From Rhabditoides inermis (taxonomy: Eukaryota > Nematoda > Chromadorea > Rhabditida > Rhabditidae): 64,000 bases of DNA. The stretch spans positions 1 through 64,000 of the forward strand of contig CAWZYM010000132.1 of the NCBI GenBank assembly GCA_963966185.1, read 5' to 3'. Position 1 is the first letter of the stretch. Every line of letters starts with the position of its first letter. Shown piece by piece: positions 46,401 through 64,000 of this stretch. The notes beneath the pieces are model-generated. The model was not told the DNA's origin, did no database searches, and saw nothing but the letters and a program-made list of their open reading frames with translations. Made by a program: the position numbers and the translations under genes.

Positions 46401-48212
46401 GCCCTTCTGTGTCTGGATGACGTGCCGCGCACTTCGAGCGCCCAGAGCAGCCTCGGGCCGGTCGGTGAGTGGGCGAGGAAAGGAGGAGGGGAATGGAAAT
46501 GAGAGAGGAAGGAGAAAAGAAAGAGGTCAGTGTGTTTCGTAAGCGATTCGTAAGCGAGGAGATGGTGATGGAAAACGGAGATGAGTGGGTTGCAAGCGGA
46601 TTATTGAATTGTTCTAATGGCGGTTTGTTGTAAGTATTTAGTGAAACATATTTTGAAATGTGTTTTCTATAGACGCGGCGTGTTCGGTGCCGCACCTGCC
46701 GCAGTGGGCCGACGGGGATATGATCAGGTGAGGAGAGGGAGGGGGGGGGGAGAGAGAGCGAGGTAGAGGGAGAGAGAGAGGTTGACATGGTTGACATTGT
46801 GGGACCTGATGTCGTTTCTGTACTGCATAATGAGTGTGTTTCCCTTGCGTGTCCTGATGTCATTGTGATTTCTGCGTGGTTGTAACTAGTATTTAGCGTG
46901 AAACGTATGAAGGAAGCAATGTGAAGAGGACTGATCTGGTGTGTCTCTTCAGGGAGACGATCGACTCTGTTCTGGAGGACATCTTGGGGTGCGAGAGGGA
47001 CGATGGACCGGCTGTCAAGAGACGGCGGGCGGGAGAGGAGATGGAGGAGGACAAGGGGGTGAGCGAGCGAGGGAGGGGGAGGAGAGGAACAGAAGGTAGT
47101 GGATAGAGAGGGTGCCAGAGGAATTGAAGAATACAGCGGTTGTTACTTATCACATCTCATCCTGCAACCTTTCGGATTGTACAAACTATACAAGAGAATA
47201 ACTGACTCTATTGAGTTTGTGATATTTCCCAAGTGTTTGGTATGATTATGAGATGAAGCGTATATTTGACAATGTGATTAATCATGTAGTTCTATTGCGA
47301 CGCGTTTATCTTGTGCAATGGTTTACGCGCCACTTTCAATTACCAAAAGTTCCCAAAGGAAACTGGTTGGGTATATACATTTCTTTTTTTCGTTTTAATG
47401 ATTTTGAATCCAAATACAATTGTGGTTGTTTCAGTCGGAGACGCTGGGCGTGTACACTGTGCGGGCGCGTCTGTGGATCGGGCGACGGAATGTGAGGAGG
47501 AGACTGGGGCTGGCAGACGGCAGCGGGAGGGAGGTGGCAGGGGGGTTCGAACTGGAGAAACAGGTGGGGGGAGGGGGAGGGAGAGAGGGGGAGAGAGATG
47601 TACGAGGGAGAGAGAGGAAGAGAGAGAGAGGGACGAGACGACGAGGGAGAGAGAGGGAGGGAGGGAAAGAGAGAGATGAGTGGGAGGGGAGGGATGGGGA
47701 GAGAGGCAGAGAGAGGCAGAGAGAGGCAGAGAGAGGCAGAGAGAGAGGCAGTAGAGAGAATCCCTCCAGGTCTCGCACGAGCTGCTTCTCGCCGCGGACA
47801 TGCAGGCTGGCGAGATTGCCAAGGTGCGCATCGCATGGCAGGTGAACGGAGGAGACGTGCTGCGGTGGGTGAGGGGTACTGTATTCTGGATTACTGTATG
47901 TATAACTGGTTACTGAATGCATAACGAGTTACTGTAATCGTTTGTACTATACCAACTTACTTACTTGAATGCTGAATTATTCATTTGATGCATTGTTGAG
48001 ATTTGTGTGTTCAGTGAAACGTATTCTGGAAAGTTGTATTTCTTTTCAGCATTGGTTTCATGAAGAAGGAGGGTTGTCTGGCTGACATCACCAATATGGC
48101 TCACTTCATGGAGACACTTCTCGCCAAGCACCTCGAGCCCATCATGGCAGGCATCAAAGAGCGGAGGGAGGAGGCGGAGCTCCACGGGGCGGAGCTTATG
48201 GACGAGGAGTAG
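41582..48212 (+). CDS. Non-canonical poly(A) polymerase, mitochondrial MTPAP-like, 710 aa
   Basis: Twenty-three exons with every phase closing, from 41582-41635 to 48050-48212 (TAG). Residues about 45-140 form an RNA-binding region (SVFIKWKEG ... ERVLHRADAHYAIVEFADEE). The nucleotidyltransferase core has VKVFGSSITSIGTVDSDID (residues 193-211; metal-binding Asp209 and Asp211) and the third Asp309 in VLIDLSMDNR. HQRPVLDARCPIVRF and the PAP-associated part (DPLELSHNVTQNLAEKAL) match human MTPAP closely. It would add poly(A) tails to mitochondrial mRNAs. The last roughly 160 residues (exons 20-23), with an acidic/basic link KRRRAGEEMEED and a C-terminal helix-rich tail, extend beyond the usual family end. 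Exon 17 begins after an unusual TTTGAG acceptor. Alternatives: a TUT1-like uridylyltransferase. Middle gene of the likely operon. Confidence 0.85.
43404..43490. repeat. (CT)n intron array
   Basis: CT array filling intron 7 of the MTPAP-like gene, between GTACGATCT and its CTGTTCAG acceptor. Confidence 0.9.
44500..44740. repeat. Diverged tandem repeat in an MTPAP-like intron
   Basis: Three diverged copies of a roughly 70-90-bp unit with GTAGCGTATTTGTT and TGTATTGTTGATA-like sequence in intron 11. Confidence 0.6.
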
Positions 48213-48450
48213 GCCCATCTGTAGTAGACGTATTGTACCAGTAATTTTGCCTTCCGGTGTTTTTATTTAATCTTTTTTATCGATCTCGCATGCTGATTGT
48301 TTATGAGTTTGTACAGTTTGGATAAAAATCTATTGTTCTGAGTGTGTTTGTGGTTTATTGAAGTCGAAGGAGAAATACTCGTTTTGAAAGACGATGCGAT
48401 ATCTTATGGGAACGGAGTGGAACATATGAGGCAAGAGAAGATAATAATAT

Positions 48451-48456
48451 TTTCAG
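48451..48456 (+). promoter_or_regulatory. Probable trans-splice acceptor of ELP3
   Basis: TTTCAG 26 bp before the ELP3 ATG and 239 bp after the MTPAP-like stop. No coding exon lies between. Confidence 0.45.
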
Positions 48457-48482
48457 TGGGTGATCAAAGAAGTGAGGCGAGA

Positions 48483-56086
<7,604 letters not shown>

Positions 56087-56796
56087 GTGAGGAGGGGGCG
56101 TGGTCATGGGAGGCGGGGCTTGGAGACAGTGCACCCAGGATGTAGTAGTAGTAGTAGTAGTATCTACTGATCTAGGATAACACCAGGCATTACAGAGGTG
56201 AGGGGCGTGGCCAAAAGAGGCGGGACTTAGATGAAGTGCACCCTGACTGTAGTCTCCACTGATATGTAATGGTATAATAGACAGTTCGAGGGAGTGACTA
56301 TGTTCAACGAGCCAACTTCCGCTGTTTTTTTTCATACATGATTGAGTGTAGGCTCGCTTTCACGGCATTTTTGTTACGTGGTAGGCAATAGGCATGCTGC
56401 GTGGGAAGGGGGTATTTGCTCTTTTGGACTCTGTTCTGTGTTTGTATTTTGAAGCGGAAGTCGAATGTGTGAGAATTGCGATATTTTCTCGCGTCGTGTG
56501 CTCTCTGCTAAATCACACAATCACGCGAAATGTGAAATTGTAAAATGCCACAATAACAATTATCAAAGCCATTGCAACATAGAAATGTACGTTGTACTTA
56601 GGATAATTAAAATGCAGTGTCTCTCTTCGTGTGGTGAGAAGACCCGACTTCCCGACTGTTGATTGCATGAGAAATGGGGGTACACGGGTTTTTGTGACCC
56701 GCATGTTCCCTCGCTTCTTTCCTCTCTTCTTATGCATATCACATTGTGATGAATGAATTGGCTCGGAGTGATTTAGTGAGCTTCTCTCTCTCTCTT

Positions 56797-56828
<32 letters not shown>

Positions 56829-57110
56829 CCTCTCTCTCTTCGCGCCCACCCAGCCGCTGCCGCTCTCTTTTTTGGATCATGTAATTGGAAAGCTGGGATC
56901 TCATAGCTTCTCACTTCATGTCAGTGTAATCATATTCGGTTCTGTGACTAGGGTGTGTTCTGTTTTTTTTTGTCTGCAGACTGTATCGTGCTTATATATC
57001 TACATTGATTTATATTATTGCATTTAAATGGATTTTTGCTCTTTCGTTGCTATCTTCTTTTCCTTTTCATTTCCAGTGTTTGTTCAGTATCTCGAAATTC
57101 TAAAATATAT
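56087..57110. other. Downstream of ELP3, no confident exon
   Basis: Begins with a tandem duplication of about 95 bp (GGGCGTGG...AGGCGGGGCTTGG, 56087-56280) containing (TAG)n. A CT-rich tract lies at 56785-56835. The missing ELP3 terminal exon was sought here without success. Confidence 0.45.
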
Positions 57111-57116
57111 AACTAT

Positions 57117-57239
<123 letters not shown>

Positions 57240-57989
57240 GTCAATAGCACCGGTTGTCGGTTAGTAATGTTTGTTACTGGCGAGATCGTCTGATAGGGTC
57301 TTCAAATCCAGATAACTTGACTTCAGTTTGATGAAGCATAAAGATCAACGCGATTTCGAAACGCAAACACATTGCTGTGGAAGTGGGTGCTATGAAATCG
57401 GTATTTATCTGTAAATATGTCACGTCTGCAAGTAGATTTGAGGTAAGCCATAAGCCGCGTATTACAGTAGACTTTTGCATAAGTAGTGGATTGCACGATT
57501 TGTTCTAGGGGGGATAACGCGATGATCTTGTTTGTACATCTTTACTTACCTAATAAGTCATCATCGCATATTCCAAAATCGTCTGCTTATTTATTTATAT
57601 GTATAGAGGATTATTCGATGATAACACCACTTTAATTTTTGATCATGCTCATGCCCTCAAATAACGTTAAATCTAGAAACGTAAGTAAACTATTTTTGCA
57701 AAAAGTTCATAAAAAGTCCTTAAAAAGCGCCATGTCTGGTTATGCATGAACGCATGTATTTATCGTATTCCATTATTTGGGAAGTACATTATTTCATTCA
57801 ATATCTATCGCAAACACAGTCACTCAAATAATAATGGTTTATCTATAGGCGCAGACAAAACACAAAACACGAAATACAAACTAGTGCGGAATGTACAAAG
57901 GTTTAGTGTTTAGTTCCCGGATGGGTCCTTGGAGGGTATTGCCGCCTATATCAAAGCCTCATCCGGTGGGTAGCATCTTTCGAGAATCT

Positions 57990-58372
57990 TCTTCCTTCTT
58001 CCATATAGAGTATGCGGTCTTTAGTCGTCTTCGAACGCGTGAGCCATATGGACCACGTTGCCTCTAACGTCGAACGTTCTCGCCTTTCTCTCGACCATTT
58101 GCATACTTGCTTACGGTTGATTCATTCGTCATCATCACGTTGCGAAATCCAAGAAATCCGTGAGTTACCCATTAGTGCACTCCCAACAGGCTTAATCGGC
58201 GTCGCCGTATCGTCTCACAGTGAACGGCCTCAATTCGAGAATCAGTTGATACTCCACAGAAACTCATCTCCGAGCGGCGGCGGTGACTTCCATTGTCGTC
58301 GGGTGGTCATTCGAGGGAGCGCGGGAAGGAGCAACCGCTCGCGGGGAAGGGAAAATGAGAAGTGAATTACGC
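57990..58372 (+). repeat. Dispersed repeat, full-length copy
   Basis: Contains in one unit the two halves seen separately at 54705-54985 and 55078-55290. Ends with GGGAAAATGAGAAGTGAAT in both loci. Confidence 0.7.
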
Positions 58373-58695
58373 GTGTTCATTCATACTCTACACTCTGTAA
58401 TCTAATCACTATCAAATCAACTAGCAATTTGATATGATAATAATGTCATGGTCATCACCAAATGGATTGTTATGAATGATTGACTGTGTGATAGAGATAG
58501 TAGTGATGGGTGACACCTTTCGTTTGTTTGTTATTGCTGTGAAAAAGTAGATTATCAGGTGCTGACGTTTCCAGAGAAAACTATAATTTCATTGTGAGAT
58601 ATTTCATTTTGAACTCAATCTTGCTATTTAATTTGTGATCTGTAATCTCCTAGTGTTGTCTGGATAGAGTGGTGGATTGATGTATTGACAGGTAG

Positions 58696-58815
58696 AGGAT
58701 CGAGGCTGACAAGTGTGATCTGTCTCCCGGCACATTGAGAGAATGTGTGCGAGTGGAGTGTGTGGATCGCTTGACGTCAGACGAGAAGGGGAGCTTCTGT
58801 GTAGTGTGCTTGTGA
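58696..58815 (+). other. Cys-rich coding-like segment
   Basis: Forty codons ending in TGA after an ACAGGTAG acceptor-like site, starting RIEADKCDLSPGTLRECVRV and ending in a CVVCL motif. Amino-acid content looks like protein, but no flanking exon could be joined. Confidence 0.25.
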
Positions 58816-60112
58816 TTCCGCCTGATTCTCGTCACCATTCTGAGAGATGCTCTTAATTATTGTTGTTTACTCGGTGGTGCAAATGAGAGAAGAAGTTCCT
58901 CGGGCTTATAGGGGAGTGTATCAGGAAGACGCTATACGGATATACATCCGCATTTGCAATTTAATTGCACGCACCTTTCTCGCTCACTGTCCACGAACCT
59001 TTTGTATTTCTTCTTCCTCTCACTCAGGTCTGTCAGGTATGATGTGTTGTGCAATGTCGACATATCATTGAAAATCCGAATGTTGCAAATTTGAGATCAG
59101 TGATGGGTTCTTGGAGCACTGCACATTGCATTGCATAATACAATGATGTGAGATTCCTTAATAAGTAGGTCGACTCGACGCTTTTCCTAGAACCATCATT
59201 CGTGTTTAGAGTAATCGAGAGATGTCTGCATTCTCGTTGCAGAACATTCTTGAAATGTTGTTAGAGGAAGAGGAAAGTGGAAATGTAAATAGTAACAAGC
59301 TGTGCATTTTCGCGTTTTCTTCTTGCACGATGCTAATTGGTCATTATTGAAATTTCGAGTGCGTGCACTTGTATGTGATAATCTACGGTTCCCCTATTTC
59401 TCTCTCTCTATCTCTCTCTCTCTCTTTCTCTCTTTCTCTCTTCATTTCGTCAGTTGTTATGCTGACGACGAGAGTATGGAGGCTATTCGAGGCGTACAAA
59501 AAAGAGAGAGAGGAAGATATTAGAAGAAGAAGATGGAAATGAATGGAAAGTATATTTTTAGGATAGAGATTTGCAGTGAGATATACGAATACGAATATCC
59601 GCTGCAGTCTGCAAAGGTTGTTTTCGCGGGATAAATTTTCGTCAATGTGCCTACTTTGGGGTGGCAGTGGCATGTTGCATGCATACTTATGTAGTTGAAG
59701 GTTCTAGACATGTCAGATGAACAGGAATGATGACTGATCAGAGCACATGGCACATCACATCTCATATTCCTCATGCTGTCCGAGATTCAGTAGTAGGGAA
59801 TGGGAAATGGGATCGTTAGTTCGTGGGCGCGAAGTTATTATGAATGACATGAGAGGGTTATGTGGTCATGAGTACAAGGCTCATAGATAGAAAAAGAGTA
59901 CTGCGCATGGCTGTCAGTACTTCTGCCATATTCTGGTGTATGGAGAATTTCGAAACACTTGCCCTGCTCTTTGACTTTATATTTTTCTTTTCGCTGTATT
60001 TTTTTTGTTTGAGTGTCGGATTCGGCTGTTTGGGAATTTCTTTGATTATGACTGATGCGCTATGAAGCCGAAGAGACGCACTGGGTGGTCTCTCTCTCTC
60101 TCGCTCTCTCTT

Positions 60113-60176
<64 letters not shown>

Positions 60177-63100
60177 CAGATGATAGATTGTTTGCCACCA
60201 TAATACTTTTGGATTGTGGAGATTTGCATGTCTTGCCTGAAAGAAGTGGGAAGATTGACAATTAGGTTTTTCCCTCTATTCCTCGGTCCCTCACTTCCTC
60301 TTTTCGAAATCTCGACCGCGCCGTGCCATCCCGCATCACTTATTTATTTGTTTTGTTTATGCGCGCACCTCGTTCCATCAACGGTAAGAGAAAGGGAGGG
60401 AAAGAGAGGGAAAGGGAGGAGAGAGAAAGAGAGAAAGACGGAAGGGCACAGAGTCGTTCCCTGTCTGTGAAATGTGTCTATACGATCCGGACCACTCGTG
60501 TTTTATTCACTTTTTTCGGTTCCGTGTTTGTTTTCGTAAGGCTTCTTCTTTTTTCGGGATTTCTTCTAGAGAGCCCCACTCGATCCACTATTCTCGTCCG
60601 AGAGAGCCTCAATGACGTTATCGTTAGGACGTTGGCAGAGTATATACATTTCGTAGAGTGGATAAAAAATCTGAATGGTCGCTAAAAATCTGCCTCACTC
60701 ACTTACTCCTCCTCCCCCTCTCTCTTTCTCTCTGGTCTATTTTCATCCAGTCACGGTTAAATTGGGTCCATTAGAAGTGGGAAAGGTGTGATGTGCACGC
60801 TAAGTCGTAAGAACACGTATTCCGTCTTCTTTTTTTCTTTTACTTCATCCCAAGAAGTTTTGAAAGTCACGCAAAAGCGTGTTATCCAGAATGTTTCTGG
60901 TGCCATTCGACTGTTTTGACTGAAATGATATGTCTGTACACTGATCCTCTAATCTTTTTTGTCCGCGTCACATTATGGTTGTGATATTCTGGGATAGGGA
61001 TTTATGTGGCACGAAAGAATGAGTCGCTCTTTTTTGCCAATCGTGGATCGCCTGTCTGTTTTATGGAGAGAGCGTGGGAGCCGCGCGGTTTGTGATTGAT
61101 TGGTGAAGCATAGTGTCTTGTGGTGCTGTCCAATGGGGCATACCCATACACACGCTACTTCTCTTCACCTCGTACCAAATTCCGAAATTCCGTAAAAGGA
61201 CGATTGTTTTGAATGAAAACTATTTCAAGTACCTCCAGGTATGGTTTACCTCCATGATGTGTCTTTTCTGTGTGCAACTGTGGGATAAAAGATCGCGTCT
61301 GTCGCGCGGCTCTCGGCCATTGCCCCGTTGCCTATAGTAGTGGAGGAGCCGTCATTATTCCGGCATTGCTTCCTCTCCCCCTCCTCTCTCCTTTTTGTGT
61401 CTCGATTACTATGCGCATGCGATTGGTGCCCCGTTTCTAGGGACACTTGTCTTGTCTATCCGTTTGTCTATCACGCAGTTTTTGCAAGGATAGACTGCTT
61501 GTACGGTTTCTAGATCGTCTATGGCGATTAGTAAAGGGTTGTTGTTACTTTTATCCTTAATGATATTTGATGAGTACGGCTTCTTTTTCCGGCTGATGCA
61601 TTGTGGGGGGGCAAGAGAAAAAAGATAAAGACGCCTCTGGGCAAGTATGCCGTTTTGGCAAGTTGTGTGAAGTGGAGTCCAGAAGTATTGGGCGTACTGA
61701 TAGGTGGTTCTTTCGAGGAGTAGAGATAGGGAAGTAATGTAGCACGATGTTGAGATGTTTTCGTGTGTCACGAGTAGATATATGTGTGTGTTTGCGTGTG
61801 AATGAGGTGTGGACAGTTCTCGCCTGTCTCCATTCCATCTCCCCCTCCATCTATCAACATTTCCAATTACCATGTGTTATTCGATCGCGTCTATTACTTT
61901 CGCTGTCGATGCTACTACTGCTCCCCTTTGTACTTTTTCGGAATAGCTTCTTATTCTCTCTATTCTATTCTCTCATTGTGTGTGAGTGGATTAGAGAGTA
62001 CAGAGGTGTTTGTTGGTGTGTTGGCCTGACTCTGCCCTATGAAGTGACCCGTATCCTGTCATCTCGCACCACTCTACGCACTTTGTATTTGTCTTTTGTA
62101 TGTGAATATCATTCGGTAATCAGTTTGTTCTTACTCACTAGTAATCTGTTTTTATTAGACATTAACAATTAGCGTCATTTCTAAAAGTTTTGTGTCAATA
62201 TTATTTTTTCGTGGGATTTGCACTGTAGTATATAGTAATGTAGACCTACGTTCGTTTGTCGTGACAAAGCCAATTGAAGTGCGATGAATTAGCGAAAAGT
62301 GAGAGAGAGAGAAATAAAGCGCCGGTCTGATGGCCTCAGAGACAGAATGTACTCTGAATAAACTGACACGCTCTCTTCCCCGTTCCTCTTCTCGTATTTG
62401 ATAGGATTATGCATATAGTGTGTGTTTCTTTGAGAATTTTCGTGGCTCTTGTCTCCAGCGGGTACGGCAGAATCTGGTTCTCATTATATTTGCTATACTA
62501 GTATTATTAACCAGCCTCTTCGGATAGTGTTGTGTTGAATAGCAGAACGAATGCCAGCTTTCAGCAAGAACAAGATACTTCGTGCACTTGAATGTTGCAT
62601 GTTCAGTGAACAAAAATTTGTACTCCAGTTAGTTGAGTTGATTTTTGCGGACACAAGTTATTGGATGAGAATCATTTTTCTGATTTCTCAGGAGTTGTAG
62701 AAAAAGAATCGTAGAAATAAGTTATTTGGGATTTTGTTTGAAATGAGTGCGAAAGGGAGAAGGATAGAAAAAGGGATGCTCGAAGATACGAGGTGATGTG
62801 CACCTCGTTTCTTATGCGACACTGCATCCCGCGAGGAATGCGACTGGCACGCTGTGCGACTTTAGTTTCTCTCTCTCTCTCTCTCTCTCGCTTTGTACCG
62901 GACGAATACGGTAGAATCTTATAATGATATCTTATGCTCTCTTTTGTTTTCTTTTTTCAAGTATAAACTTTATGGATTATATCAAGCTTTGTACTGGACG
63001 AATACGGTAGAAACGCAGTATGTCTTAATTTTGTTGTCTTAAAATGTTGAGAAGTGATTTTCTCGCAGTCACACTTGTTCTTAGCATCTTTCTTTGCGTC

Positions 63101-64000
63101 CGCTGGTCGTTTTTGAAGGTGTAATCCGGGGTGGGAAGGTGTTCCCTATTAGCGAGCAGAGTCCGAGTCGGCTTGTTAGTTAACTGGACTTGATTTGCAT
63201 ACGATGAGGTCCTAACATCCCAGCGTCTCCCTCTCCCTCCTCTGCAGTAGTTGGCGAGTCTCAATGGCTCTGGTCTGGTGACTGCTCAAGTATCTACTTT
63301 TCATTACGATATTTTGCAGATGTAATTTGTATTCCGAGTTTTTTGATGAGTTAGAGTACTTAATGTAGGAGGGTGTTTGGTAAAGGCATGAGTGGATGGG
63401 ATGTGACTCGATGCTCGATGTTTGATGGGTTGGGTAGTGAATGAGAGGAGAGAGAGAATTTTGACCTTTTAGTATATCAGTAATTTGTAATCCGTTCATC
63501 ATAATTTTTGGAACGATGACGCGATGGTTGATATTGTATTGTGTTCTTTGTTTATGTTAGATAGAATTGAATGAGTGAGACACGTGTGCGTCTGTTGCTT
63601 CTCTTTTTTCTCTCTTTTCCAATTGACCACAATTGGATGGGATAGAAAACAGAGCAGCAAAAAGAGAGGAGGTGCACTTTTAATTTCATGATGTGTAATT
63701 ATTGTCCCTCTGATTCAGCGGAATGCGTGTGTTTACTGTGTGCTAACGTTTTGCACTAGCCAATAGACAGTGGCGAGTCTTCTCTTGATAGTGTTTGCTA
63801 GAGAAATGATCTATTTTTATTCACTCGCATTTATACTCAATCGCACTGCGCTAGTGCTTTTTATAGAGAGATGCGGCATAAACGGCTAGGCGGCTTCCTT
63901 CTCCCCTTACTCGTTCATATTCCACCCTGCACTTCCTCGTTTCTTGTTTCTTGATGAGTGATGAGTGTGTACTTAGTGTTCTCACACCTATCCCTTCTGG
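58816..64000. other. Gene-poor T/C-rich region
   Basis: No exon chain recognised on either strand. It holds (CT)n at 59398-59443 and 60092-60178, scattered pyrimidine tracts, and AATAAA-like signals at about 62311 and 62357. Could be a long intron or UTR of a gene extending to the right, or intergenic. Confidence 0.45.
60092..60178. repeat. (CT)n microsatellite
   Basis: CT array of about 85 bp with a few TTTC interruptions. Confidence 0.9.

Noticed and set aside
59457..59540. Exon-like reading VWRLFEAYKKEREEDIRRRR.
   Set aside because: Lies partly in a GA stretch and no phase-compatible neighbour was found.

Overview
The window looks like intron-rich animal nuclear DNA, most likely from a nematode. 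Introns mostly begin GTGAG or GTA and end TTTCAG, TTGCAG or TAG, and several are as short as 39-43 nt. Many start codons lie a few bases after an acceptor-like TTTCAG or TAG, as expected if messages are spliced-leader trans-spliced. One run of genes looks like a nematode operon. The species cannot be named from sequence alone.

Layout. 85-613 (-): edge of a gene with a C1 zinc domain, diacylglycerol-kinase-like. 3185-5281 (+): a 226-residue type I membrane protein. 7212-11758 (+): an 18-exon gene for a 525-residue protein with a CxxC...CxxC motif and a C-terminal membrane anchor; a tRNA-Thr gene lies in one of its introns and a second copy lies just downstream. 12785-18081 (-): a zinc-finger gene with one giant exon of Glu/Gln/Lys/Arg repeats; an intron holds a TIR element that carries an ORF. 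18851-19905: another TIR element. 20251-23209 (+): a 241-residue single-pass membrane protein. 23791-24144: a foldback element next to a U6-like sequence. 24873-31978 (+): PUS1 (tRNA pseudouridine synthase); its large intron contains, on the other strand, a small two-pass membrane protein gene, its decayed duplicate, and a large palindromic element. 32371-33088 (-): another small two-pass membrane protein. 34106-36544: a non-LTR retrotransposon, itself hit by a DNA element, adjoining a tRNA-bearing TIR element. 37212-39140: a Tc1/mariner-like MITE and a stand-alone ORF1-like retroelement. 39589-56086 (+): CMC1, an MTPAP-like poly(A) polymerase and ELP3, head to tail. 56087-64000: no confident gene.

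Functionally the recognisable genes are housekeeping: cytochrome oxidase assembly (CMC1), mitochondrial RNA tailing (MTPAP-like) and tRNA modification (ELP3, PUS1). CMC1, MTPAP-like and ELP3 are separated by about 430 and 245 bp and probably form an operon. A conserved module of about 210 bp lies upstream of both PUS1 and CMC1.

Much of the remainder is repeat: (GA)n/(CT)n arrays, many of them starting right at a 5' splice site; minisatellites; and several inverted-repeat elements, a number of which contain tRNA-like sequence. Exon models were built by reading frame and splice phase. All phases close in CMC1, MTPAP-like, ELP3 (to its missing end) and the 525-residue gene; PUS1 and ELP3 each lack an expected stretch.
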